Shown: positions 1 through 8,107 of the stretch, one piece after another
How positions within the stretch are numbered: the stretch's first letter is position 1
Layout of the letters: every line of letters begins with the position of its first letter
From: Peribacillus simplex NBRC 15720 = DSM 1321
GTDB taxonomy: Bacteria > Bacillota > Bacilli > Bacillales > DSM-1321
NCBI RefSeq assembly: GCF_002243645.1
Contig: NZ_CP017704.1
Location: 2,808,001 to 2,872,000 of the forward strand
Direction of reading: 5' to 3'
Length of the DNA: 64,000 nucleotides
The notes under the pieces: generated by a model
Told to the model about the DNA's origin: nothing
What the model saw: the letters and a program-made list of their open reading frames with translations, nothing else
Database searches by the model: none
Translations under genes and position numbers: made by a program

Positions 1-132
1 GATGCAATACTATCTCGGGATTATCCGGTTATACAGTCCGGAATTCTCGTCATTGCCTTTTTGTTTGTCATGATTAATCTGGTTGTGGACTTGTTGTATG
101 CAGCGATCGATCCTAGGATTAAGTATAAATAG
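1..132 (+). CDS. Oligopeptide/dipeptide ABC transporter permease, C-terminal end (partial)
   Basis: Only the last 43 codons are in the window; the frame is open from base 1 to the TAG at 130-132. The translated end holds one hydrophobic membrane segment followed by the tail [16 protein letters not shown] tail of the form D-x-x-Y-x-x-x-D-P-R-(I/V) is typical of the DppB/OppB permease family. The stop is 12 bases before the next permease gene and the ribosome binding site of that gene starts at the stop codon, so the two are co-transcribed. Together they would form the membrane channel of a peptide or nickel importer. The substrate cannot be told from this fragment. Confidence 0.85.
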   Translation, partial: DAILSRDYPVIQSGILVIAFLFVMINLVVDLLYAAIDPRIKYK

Positions 133-144
133 GGAGGGAAACTC

Positions 145-1047
145 ATGCCTGAAATAGCAACGAATACATCGCCAATCCTTCCTCCCAAAGAGGCAGAGGA
201 AAAAGTCATCTCTCCCTGGAAGGAAGGTTGGAAAAGTTTTAGGAAAAATAAGGTAGCCCTTGTTGGTCTGGGGATTGTTACATTTTTCATCTTAATCGCC
301 ATCTTTGCACCCCTTATAGCACCCTATTCATTTGAGGGGCAAAAGCTAAGTGATAAACATTTGGCCCCGTCTGCGGAGCATTGGTTTGGAACGGATGAAT
401 TCGGCCGTGATATTTTGAGCCGGGTCATTTATGGCTCGCGCATATCAATAGGGGTCGGCTTCTTATCTGTTGCCGGGTCTGTAGTGGTTGGATCTTTTTT
501 GGGAATCATTGCCGGTTATTACGGCAGGTGGATAGATACGATCATATCGAGGGTCTTTGACATCATTCTGGCCTTTCCAAGTATCTTGCTTGCCATTGCA
601 GTAGTAGCCGTTTTGGGGCCTTCCCTTCGCAACGCACTTATTGCCATCGCCATCGTCAATGTCCCGATATTCGGCAGGCTTTTACGTTCACGGGTCTTAA
701 CGGTGAAAGAAGAGGAATATGTAACGGCTGCGAAGGCAATTGGTATGGGGGATGGACGCATTCTCCTTCATCACGTCCTTCCGAATAGCCTTGCACCGAT
801 TATCGTTCAAGGTACCTTGGCGATCGCAACTGCCATAATTGAATGTGCAGCACTCGGCTTTCTCGGACTCGGTGCACAGCCTCCAGCACCAGAGTGGGGA
901 AAAATGCTTGCCGATTCCAGGGCGTTCATCATTCAAGCACCATGGACGGTTCTATTCCCTGGCCTTGCGATCATGCTTACGGTACTCGGCTTTAACCTAA
1001 TGGGGGATGGGCTGCGCGATGCCTTGGATCCAAGAATGAAAAACTAG
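145..1047 (+). CDS. Oligopeptide/dipeptide ABC transporter permease (DppC/OppC type)
   Basis: This 300-aa inner-membrane protein is the second permease of a peptide-type ABC importer. It has a cytoplasmic N-terminus of about 40 residues, a first membrane segment near residues 41-61, the family signature HWFGTDEFGRDILSR near residues 79-93, and five further membrane segments. The EAA loop that contacts the ATPase is visible as EEYVTAAKAIGMGDGRIL near residues 191-208. The end LRDALDPRMKN is typical of DppC/OppC. The start ATG follows an AGGGAGGG ribosome binding site that overlaps the stop of the upstream permease. No ATPase or binding-protein gene follows; a terminator ends the unit at about 1088. 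The transported peptide or metal cannot be predicted from sequence. Confidence 0.9.
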   Translation: MPEIATNTSPILPPKEAEEKVISPWKEGWKSFRKNKVALVGLGIVTFFILIAIFAPLIAPYSFEGQKLSDKHLAPSAEHWFGTDEFGRDILSRVIYGSRISIGVGFLSVAGSVVVGSFLGIIAGYYGRWIDTIISRVFDIILAFPSILLAIAVVAVLGPSLRNALIAIAIVNVPIFGRLLRSRVLTVKEEEYVTAAKAIGMGDGRILLHHVLPNSLAPIIVQGTLAIATAIIECAALGFLGLGAQPPAPEWGKMLADSRAFIIQAPWTVLFPGLAIMLTVLGFNLMGDGLRDALDPRMKN

Positions 1048-1055
1048 AAGTATAA

Positions 1056-1088
1056 GGGTGGTGTTAGTTTAACATCACCATCTTTTTT
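1056..1088 (+). terminator. Rho-independent terminator after the peptide permease operon
   Basis: GGTGGTGTTA (1058-1067) pairs with TAACATCACC (1070-1079), with one G-T pair, and is followed by a run of seven T. It lies just after the permease stop and closes that operon. Confidence 0.8.
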
Positions 1089-1254
1089 TCGTTTAGCTTT
1101 CAAAACTATTAAAATATGAAAAATAATAACAAAATCCTAGTTGGAAATAGGAAAATAGTGACTATTACCTCTTAAAATCACCCCAAAAGTTGTGATACTT
1201 TTATACTCAGTAATAATATTCCAAAAATTGATTATTTTAGAGGAGGAAAGTTCA

Positions 1255-4200
1255 TTGATTAAACGTAGCTTGTCCATTCTAGCAATCTTTCTATTAGTAT
1301 TTACTGCAAGCGTTTCCGCAGCCAAGCTCCCAGATCCCCCGACCGGTTCGGGTGGAGCGGGGAAGAAGAATCAAGAAAGTATTATAAAGCTGAAGAAAAA
1401 TGATTTGGGGAAGAATTACAAAAGCAACGAGAAGGTCAGGGTCATCGTAGAGATGAAGGAAGCCCCGGCAATAGAAACAGCTTCGAAAGAAGGGAAACTT
1501 TTTAAACAGCTGTCGAAAAATAAGAAACAACAATTAAAGTCTGAAAAGCTAGCTAATCAGAAGAAATTGAAAAAAAAGGTGAAAGAGAAAAAAATAGCTT
1601 TCAAGGAACTTGAAAGTTTTACGACAGTCGTCAACGGGTTCAGTGGTGAACTTCAGTATGGTGAAATCAAAAAGGTGGAAGCCATGCCTGAAGTTGCTGA
1701 AGTACATATTGCGAATGAATATGAACGTCCTGTAGAAAAACCCGAGATGCTTTATAGTAAAGAACTTGTCCAAGCCCAGGAAGCTTGGCGGGAATATGGA
1801 TATAAAGGGGAAGGGATGGTCGTCGGGATTATTGATACTGGGATCGACCCAGCTCACCGTGATATGGTCCTGAACGACGAGAATAAGGCTGAACTGACTG
1901 AAAGTGAAATTACCGGGATGAAGGAATCTAGCCATCTAGTAGGCAACTATTATACGGCGAAGGTACCTTATGGATACAATTACATGGATGAAAATGAAGA
2001 AATCCTTGACCTTGGTGAAGGGGCTTCCATGCATGGAATGCATGTAGCAGGTACGGCTGGTGCCAATGGAGATGAAGAGAATGGCGGTATTAAAGGGGTT
2101 GCTCCTGAAGCCCAGCTGCTTGCTTTAAAGGTCTTCGGGAATGATCCCGACATGCAGACAACATGGGGCGATATATATATTAAGGCGATTGACGATGCCA
2201 TCATCCTTGGGGCGGATGTGCTGAATATGAGCCTTGGCTCCACTGCAGGTTTTGTATCGGCAGAAGATCCGGAGCAGCAGGCGGTATCCAGAGCTGTTGA
2301 TAATGGGATCCTCATGTCGATTTCAGCAGGAAACTCGGCACACTTTGGAAATGGATTTGCAAACCCATCAGCCTCGAACCCGGATATTGGCGTTTCAGGT
2401 TCACCGGGACTTGCTTATGATTCGGTACAAGTGGCATCGGTAGAGAATAACTATATGGATTTGGATGCAGCGACTTATGATATAAACGGACAAGCAGGAA
2501 AAGCTCCGTTCATGTCGGCTTCAAGCGTACATCCCAATGCATTATCGGATAAAACACATGAATTGGTGGCTGCAGGTCTTGGGACGCCAGAGGAGCTTTC
2601 CAAAGTGGATGTTAAAGGCAAGTTCGCCCTCATCGAACGCGGCACGCTTTCTTTTATAGAAAAAGCGCAAAATGCCCAGGCAGCAGGCGCGACAGGAGTC
2701 ATTATTTACAATAATGCTGACGGATATATTTCCATGGCCACAGATCCAAGCATTACCATTCCACAGCTGTTCATGTTGAAGTCGGATGGTGCAAAGCTGA
2801 AAGCGGCCTTAACGGATGGAGAAAAGGTTAAGATTACCTTTAATGGTGATAAAACAAAAGCTGTAAATCCAGAAGCAGGGAAAATGAGCTCATTCAGTTC
2901 ATGGGGAGTCGCACCGAACTTGGATTTCAAACCAGAAATCACTGCTCCGGGCGGACAAATTTATTCGACGCTGAACAACGATGAATATGGAATGATGAGC
3001 GGTACTTCGATGGCGGCACCACATGTTTCCGGCGGCTCGGCATTGGTTCTTGAAAGAGTGGATAAAGAGTTTAAATTAGACGGATCTGCCCGGGCAAATT
3101 TAGCTAAGAACCTGATGATGAATACATCAAAACCATTAACGGATCAAGGTGTCGTCAATAAGGCCCTTGACTGGAAAAACCCTTATTCGCCTCGCAGGCA
3201 GGGAGCCGGAGTCATGCAGCTGCAATCCGCATTGTCCACACCTGCTGTCGTGACCGAGGCGTTCACGAAAGAAGCGAAGGTTGCAATGAAGGAGATCGGC
3301 AATAAGTTCGCCTTTACTTTAAAGGTTGAAAACTTCAGCAACAAAGCGGTCAAGTATGATGTAAAAGGAAATATCCAAACAGACTATGCAATCCAGGGAC
3401 AACTGGGTTATTCGGCTAATGAGCTGGAAGCGCAGGAAATTAAGAACGCTTCAATTAAAATCAATAATAAAAATACAAATAAGATTACCGTTCCTGCAAA
3501 AAAATCGGTTACATTCGAAGTGAAAGTGGACATATCCGATGCAAAGGTACTTGGCGATGACCTTCAGACTCTTGTAGACATTGACAAGGTCTTTCCAAAC
3601 GGATACTTTGTTGAAGGGTTCATTTCATTGAAGGATCCAGCCGATACGAATCCGGAACTGCATGTACCGTATGTAGGGTTTAAGGGGGAGTGGGACAAAG
3701 CTCCGATCCTGGATGGCACTAAATATGACAAAGAGTCTTTCTATGGCATGGCAGGAGGAGTATCGACAGCGGGCGAAGATTTCACTTATCTTGGCTATGA
3801 CCCTGCGGGAAAAACATTCAATGGCAAAAATATTGCGATTTCCCCAAATGGTGATGGTGCACAGGATGACTTCGTTCCGGTCCTATCATTCTTAAGGAAT
3901 GCGAAAAAGGTAGAATACAATATATTGAATGGTGAAAACAAATCAATCCGGAAACTTCGCACAGAGAATAATGTACGTAAAGACTATTATGATGGCGGAC
4001 AGGGGACCGCATACACCCTGGATCCAGCCCGTAAATGGGACGGTAAAATAAATAATGCACTCGCTAAGGATGGGGTCTATTATTTTGAAATCAAAGCGAT
4101 GATAGATTACGAGGGTGCAAAATGGCAGACGTTTAAAATGCCTATCAAAATCGATACGGTAAAGCCGACAGTCAAGATTTCGAAAAAAGGCAATGTATTA

Positions 4201-4992
4201 ACCATCCAAGGTAAGGATAATTTGAATGGTTCAGGGCTTGCTTATTACGATGTACAAGTCGATGGAGCATCCATCATGGAAGAACCGCTCCCGGCGAATG
4301 CAAAACAATTCACCCTACCTGATGTAAAAGGGGAAAAGGTTCAGGTTGTGGCAATTGACTTTGCAGGTAATGAAAAAACGGCTGAAACCGAATTAGCCAG
4401 TGATTCAGCTCCAATCGATAATCATGCACCGGCTGTAAAGATCAAAAGTCCTGAAGCCTTGAGCGTGAACAATAAAAATAAAATCAAAATAACAGGAGAA
4501 ATTGAAGAAGCGTCGGAAATAAAGGAATTTAAAATCGACAATAAAACGGTACCTGTAACGTATAACAAGACGAATAATAAATATGAATTCTCATATGAAA
4601 AGAAATTTGAAGATGGCGTCCAAAGCTTCACGGTTAAAGCAACCGATAAATGGGATAACACGGTTTCCTTTAAACGGACGATTATGATCGATGCAACTAA
4701 GCCAGGTTTAAAAGTTAAAGGTGTACCGGAAACTGTGGGAGTCAAAGGCAAAAATCCAAAAGTGGATGTGACGGTAGAAGATAATTTCGATGAAATCCGC
4801 CTTTACCTGAACGGAAGCGAAGTATTCTATCATGAATTCAAGGAACCATACAAAATGCGTGCCTATAAGAAGAAGATAGAGGATTTGGAGCTGCCGCTTA
4901 AATCAGGCAACAACAAGTTTGAATTTAAGGTGACCGATCTTGCAGGAAATGAATCGAAGAAATCCTTTAACATCAATAAAGCAAAAAAATAA
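1255..4992 (+). CDS. Secreted subtilisin-like serine protease (S8 family, Vpr/lactocepin type)
   Basis: A 1245-aa exported endoprotease. I chose the TTG at 1255 because AGGAGGAAAG lies 4 bases upstream and it gives a clean signal peptide (MIKRSLSILAIFLLVFTASV). After the signal there is an I9-type propeptide (residues about 50-150). The S8 domain follows with catalytic Asp194 (DTGID), His260 (HGMHVAGT), the oxyanion Asn360 (SAGNS) and catalytic Ser585 (GTSMAAPH). A PA-type insert sits between His and Ser (about residues 430-540). The C-terminal half has an Fn3-like segment, a SPNGDG-type module near residue 863 and several Ig-like repeats. No LPXTG or other sorting signal is seen. It is much longer than B. 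subtilis Vpr, and the substrate is unknown. A terminator follows. Confidence 0.9.
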   Translation: MIKRSLSILAIFLLVFTASVSAAKLPDPPTGSGGAGKKNQESIIKLKKNDLGKNYKSNEKVRVIVEMKEAPAIETASKEGKLFKQLSKNKKQQLKSEKLANQKKLKKKVKEKKIAFKELESFTTVVNGFSGELQYGEIKKVEAMPEVAEVHIANEYERPVEKPEMLYSKELVQAQEAWREYGYKGEGMVVGIIDTGIDPAHRDMVLNDENKAELTESEITGMKESSHLVGNYYTAKVPYGYNYMDENEEILDLGEGASMHGMHVAGTAGANGDEENGGIKGVAPEAQLLALKVFGNDPDMQTTWGDIYIKAIDDAIILGADVLNMSLGSTAGFVSAEDPEQQAVSRAVDNGILMSISAGNSAHFGNGFANPSASNPDIGVSGSPGLAYDSVQVASVENNYMDLDAATYDINGQAGKAPFMSASSVHPNALSDKTHELVAAGLGTPEELSKVDVKGKFALIERGTLSFIEKAQNAQAAGATGVIIYNNADGYISMATDPSITIPQLFMLKSDGAKLKAALTDGEKVKITFNGDKTKAVNPEAGKMSSFSSWGVAPNLDFKPEITAPGGQIYSTLNNDEYGMMSGTSMAAPHVSGGSALVLERVDKEFKLDGSARANLAKNLMMNTSKPLTDQGVVNKALDWKNPYSPRRQGAGVMQLQSALSTPAVVTEAFTKEAKVAMKEIGNKFAFTLKVENFSNKAVKYDVKGNIQTDYAIQGQLGYSANELEAQEIKNASIKINNKNTNKITVPAKKSVTFEVKVDISDAKVLGDDLQTLVDIDKVFPNGYFVEGFISLKDPADTNPELHVPYVGFKGEWDKAPILDGTKYDKESFYGMAGGVSTAGEDFTYLGYDPAGKTFNGKNIAISPNGDGAQDDFVPVLSFLRNAKKVEYNILNGENKSIRKLRTENNVRKDYYDGGQGTAYTLDPARKWDGKINNALAKDGVYYFEIKAMIDYEGAKWQTFKMPIKIDTVKPTVKISKKGNVLTIQGKDNLNGSGLAYYDVQVDGASIMEEPLPANAKQFTLPDVKGEKVQVVAIDFAGNEKTAETELASDSAPIDNHAPAVKIKSPEALSVNNKNKIKITGEIEEASEIKEFKIDNKTVPVTYNKTNNKYEFSYEKKFEDGVQSFTVKATDKWDNTVSFKRTIMIDATKPGLKVKGVPETVGVKGKNPKVDVTVEDNFDEIRLYLNGSEVFYHEFKEPYKMRAYKKKIEDLELPLKSGNNKFEFKVTDLAGNESKKSFNINKAKK

Positions 4993-5000
4993 CGAAAGGA

Positions 5001-5029
5001 AGCCCTCTTATCCAAGAGGGCTGTTTTTG
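5001..5029 (+). terminator. Terminator after the subtilase gene
   Basis: AGCCCTCTT (5001-5009) pairs with AAGAGGGCT (5014-5022), followed by GTTTTTG. It begins nine bases after the protease stop. Confidence 0.85.
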
Positions 5030-5204
5030 CGTAATAAGATTTCCGGATTTTGAATTCTTTCGTGATGATTATGGAGTAGTTTGCTGCGTTTTCACCGTGC
5101 TAATATGGAAATCTATTATTGAGGAAGTATTTTCATTATCCGGCAGGTATATGATGCAGTATAAAAGAATTAGGTATAAAGAACCTATTAAAAGGAGGGT
5201 ATCT

Positions 5205-5621
5205 ATGAATTATAAGAAGAAATCTAGCAATAAAGTAACTATTCGTGGAATTACAGTGAAATTCGAAAGGAGAGGATGCGGCAGGTCAAATCTTACAAAG
5301 CCGAGTTTCTTTGATGCACTTCAGCACGTCAATTCTCCCTTTGAAAAGGATCCCCGCTCAGATTCACCCTATCAGGATTTTCCACTATGTCAGGAGATAA
5401 CCCTTTCTTTTTTTGAAAGAGGTGCTAAAACATCTATTAATTATGACCCCCACCAAGAAAAAATCATCATTGAGGAAAGTTCAGAGGCATATCAGACGAA
5501 TAAGGGTGAGGCGCTTACTGCAATCCTCGATCATATCATGATCAATCATGGCAAACACCATTCTTTTTTCATCATCCAGCAAAAAGAGCGGAACGTAAAA
5601 ATGAAAGCTGCTACTCCGTGA
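5205..5621 (+). CDS. Hypothetical protein, 138 aa
   Basis: I do not recognise this family. The frame is open from 5097, but AAAGGAGGG at 5191-5199 points to the ATG at 5205, giving 138 residues that begin MNYKKKSSNK. There is no signal peptide or membrane segment. The N-terminus is basic and the middle has short alternating beta-like stretches (EITLSFFERGAKTSINYD). The end is rich in charged residues and includes two closely spaced histidine groups (MINHGKHHS). It stands alone between the subtilase terminator and the convergent MocR-type gene. The good ribosome binding site and normal codon use support a real gene; no function is proposed. Confidence 0.6.
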   Translation: MNYKKKSSNKVTIRGITVKFERRGCGRSNLTKPSFFDALQHVNSPFEKDPRSDSPYQDFPLCQEITLSFFERGAKTSINYDPHQEKIIIEESSEAYQTNKGEALTAILDHIMINHGKHHSFFIIQQKERNVKMKAATP

Positions 5622-5765
5622 TATCATCTTCTAGGCATTGTAAGGTATAAGACTTCCGTTAAGTGTAACGTAATTCGAAAAGATACTTTACTCAATAAGG
5701 ATGGAGCTGCCACGGCAGCTCCGTTACTGTTTCAAAACGATGATCGTCTCCATTCCTTCAAGATG

Positions 5766-7211
5766 TCAAACCAACTGCCGAATGATCTTTGAAAGGGTTT
5801 GGATGCCATAAGCTAATTGTTCCTCCGAGGCGTATGAATATGAAAGCCGTATATGTGTATGGTTATTTGGATCGTATATGTACCCCGGATTAAGAAGTAT
5901 GTTCTCCTTTATCGCTTGCTTGAAAAGGTTTGGATTCACGATGGGTTTGCATAATTTTAACCATATATAAAACCCGCCTTGAGGTATTTGCCATTCAGCC
6001 AGTCCCTTAAAATATTGATTGAGAAGAGTTAATGTAAAATCTCTACGTGCTATCAACTCATGCCTTAGCCACTCTAAATGCTTTGAATATTGACCATTTG
6101 CTAACCATTCTGCTACAAGGTGTTGGGAAAGTGCACTGGAACCGTAATCCATTTGCATTTTAATATCCGCTAAACGTTCAATCACGGTTATTGGGCCAGC
6201 AATCCATCCGATACGCAATCCGGGGCTTAATGTTTTGGACATACTGCCAATATGCAATACAAGGCCATCTGCATCAAGGGATTTTAAAGGCGGCGGAGGT
6301 TCCTTTTCAAACCACAAATCACTATATACGTCATCTTCAATAATCGGGATCTGTTCTTTTTTGCATAGTGATAATAGGTTTAGTCTTTCTTCTTTTGTCC
6401 ATGTAGTATTTGTTGGATTGTTAAACGTAGGAACAGTATAAAACAGTGACGCTTTCTTCCTTCCGTTGATGCGCTTTATTTGTGTCGGGATACTTTCCCG
6501 GCCTTGTATTGATAAACCTACTAAATGCATGCCCGCAGATTGAAAAGGGTGAACGGAATTTAAATAAGAAGGGGATTCATGTAAAATCATCGAACCCTTT
6601 TGAAGTAAACCAACTGAAATCAACTGGAGTGCCTGAAGCCCGCCAGAAACGATCATGAGGGAGCTGGGACTTGCGTTGATCCCTTTTGTTTCTAAATAAA
6701 CACTTATACATTGGCGAAGCCTCTTATCACCCTTGGGCTCGGAATAACCTAATGAGTGAGCATCAAAAGAAGTGGATCGCAACGTCTTTTCGATTTGTTT
6801 TGTAGGCAATAGAGATGGAGATAGTTCGCCCGTGCCTAATCTGATGATGGCAGTGTCCGTTTCATACTGATTAATGTCCTGAATCGTTTTTAAATTAGGT
6901 TCATGAAGGCCATTCCGGACATAGTTTTTCCAGTCGGGCTGTTTGCTGGAGACGAGCACATTCCATGTATTGTTCGAAACGAATGTGCCGGACCCAACCT
7001 TAGTTTCCAATAATCCTTCTGCAATCAGCTCATCTATGGCTGTGACGATGGTACTTCGGTTTACACCAAAAGAATCGGCCAATGAGCGTTGTGATGGAAG
7101 CTTAGTACCAACTGGCCATTCCCCTCGTGTAATTTGTTGTTTGATCCATTCTACTATCTGTAGGTGAAGTGATTGTTCGGAAGTCCGGTTTGGTCTCCAT
7201 TCGATAAACAT
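5766..7211 (-). CDS. MocR-family transcriptional regulator (GntR HTH fused to aminotransferase fold)
   Basis: A 481-aa regulator. The first in-frame ATG is at 7232, but AAAGGAG lies just before the second ATG at 7211, so I start there (MFIEWRPN). Residues about 10-75 form a GntR-type winged helix with LPSQRSLADSFGVNRSTIV. From about residue 110 there is a class I aminotransferase-like domain that binds pyridoxal phosphate; the likely PLP lysine is in GSMSKTLSPGLRIGWI, and the PLP-aspartate region is IIEDDVYSDL. MocR proteins use PLP or an amino-acid adduct as the signal and usually control a divergent neighbour. Here the neighbour is a LysE-type exporter, an arrangement that resembles B. subtilis yisV/yisU. 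A 12-bp inverted repeat in the shared intergenic region is the probable operator. Confidence 0.88.
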   Translation of the reverse strand: MFIEWRPNRTSEQSLHLQIVEWIKQQITRGEWPVGTKLPSQRSLADSFGVNRSTIVTAIDELIAEGLLETKVGSGTFVSNNTWNVLVSSKQPDWKNYVRNGLHEPNLKTIQDINQYETDTAIIRLGTGELSPSLLPTKQIEKTLRSTSFDAHSLGYSEPKGDKRLRQCISVYLETKGINASPSSLMIVSGGLQALQLISVGLLQKGSMILHESPSYLNSVHPFQSAGMHLVGLSIQGRESIPTQIKRINGRKKASLFYTVPTFNNPTNTTWTKEERLNLLSLCKKEQIPIIEDDVYSDLWFEKEPPPPLKSLDADGLVLHIGSMSKTLSPGLRIGWIAGPITVIERLADIKMQMDYGSSALSQHLVAEWLANGQYSKHLEWLRHELIARRDFTLTLLNQYFKGLAEWQIPQGGFYIWLKLCKPIVNPNLFKQAIKENILLNPGYIYDPNNHTHIRLSYSYASEEQLAYGIQTLSKIIRQLV

Positions 7212-7250
7212 ACGAAAAAACACTCCTTTCATGTTCTTTATTCATTATAA

Positions 7251-7276
7251 ATTGGTTGGTTTGAAAACCAACCAAT
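7251..7276. promoter_or_regulatory. Inverted repeat, likely MocR-type operator between the regulator and the exporter
   Basis: ATTGGTTGGTTT (7251-7262) and AAACCAACCAAT (7265-7276) form a perfect 12-bp inverted repeat with a 2-base centre. A further half-site-like TGGTCAAT lies at 7281-7288. For the exporter a plausible promoter is TGGTCA (7281-7286) with TATACT (7305-7310), 18 bases apart, which puts the repeat directly upstream of the -35. That is the usual place for an activator. Binding itself is inferred. Confidence 0.65.
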
Positions 7277-7335
7277 TGGATGGTCAATCCCTTGTTTTTT
7301 TCATTATACTGAATATGAGGGGAGGGGGTATTCGT

Positions 7336-7944
7336 ATGGGACCATTTTTTCATGGATTATTATTGGCTTTAGGGCTTATACTTCCTTTGGGAGTGCAAAA
7401 TGTATTCATTTTTAATCAAGGAGCAATCCAACCTACCATAAAAAAAGCATTGCCAGCAACGATTACAGCTGCCATTTGTGATACGGTGCTCATTCTGTTA
7501 GCCGTTTTAGGTGTTTCGTTGATTGTCATGCAATATGATTGGTTGCGCCTTGCATTAATCATAATCGGAGTTATATTTTTATTGTATATGGGGTTTCAGA
7601 TTTGGTTTACCAAATCAAACTCACAGTCAGGTGCCCAATCTATGCAGATGTCCACCAAAAAACAAATTGTATTTGCTCTATCCGTATCATTACTGAATCC
7701 GCATGCAATCTTGGATACGATAGGTGTAATCGGTTCGAGCTCACTTGTTTATTCAGGAAAAGATAAAATGATCTTTACCATAACCTGCATCTTTGTGTCA
7801 TGGTGCTGGTTCCATGGATTATGTCTTGCGGGCCGTTTGCTGAAAAAGGTTGATACATCTGGCAAATTCCTTGTAATATTAAATAAAATTTCTGCAATCA
7901 TCATTTGGATCACGGCTCTTTATATGGTTAAATCACTTTTTTGA
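7336..7944 (+). CDS. LysE/ArgO family amino-acid exporter
   Basis: A 202-aa membrane protein. The frame opens at 7231, but GGAGGGGG at 7321-7328 and the fit to the family select the ATG at 7336 (MGPFFHGLLLALG). It has about six hydrophobic segments. The family signature region GLILPLGVQNVFIFNQGA lies near residues 12-29 and SLLNPHAILDTIG, with the conserved Asn-Pro-His, near residues 115-127. LysE proteins export basic or other amino acids from the cytoplasm. The divergent MocR-type gene is the likely regulator, and PLP sensing would fit an amino-acid signal. The substrate is not determined by the sequence. A bidirectional terminator separates it from the convergent helicase gene. Confidence 0.88.
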   Translation: MGPFFHGLLLALGLILPLGVQNVFIFNQGAIQPTIKKALPATITAAICDTVLILLAVLGVSLIVMQYDWLRLALIIIGVIFLLYMGFQIWFTKSNSQSGAQSMQMSTKKQIVFALSVSLLNPHAILDTIGVIGSSSLVYSGKDKMIFTITCIFVSWCWFHGLCLAGRLLKKVDTSGKFLVILNKISAIIIWITALYMVKSLF

Positions 7945-8010
7945 ATCAGATAAACGTATTCGAACTAGACCATACCAGATATTCGAGAGTTTAAAAGTTA
8001 CAGGATATAT

Positions 8011-8054
8011 AAAAAAAGGAGAATGCATATACGATATGCATTCTCCCTTTTTTT
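8011..8054. terminator. Bidirectional terminator between the exporter and the SNF2 gene
   Basis: GGAGAATGCATAT (8018-8030) pairs perfectly with ATATGCATTCTCC (8034-8046). The stem is flanked by seven A on the left and a T-run on the right, so it can stop transcription from both sides. Confidence 0.85.
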
Positions 8055-8107
8055 GACTTGATAAGCTAACAACCTGCTCTCATTGATCTTCATATCGTTA
8101 GAGCGGG

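Noticed and set aside
5703-5722. GGAGCTGCC/GGCAGCTCC hairpin after the 138-aa gene
   Set aside because: The stem is perfect but neither side has a T-run, so I do not call it a terminator.
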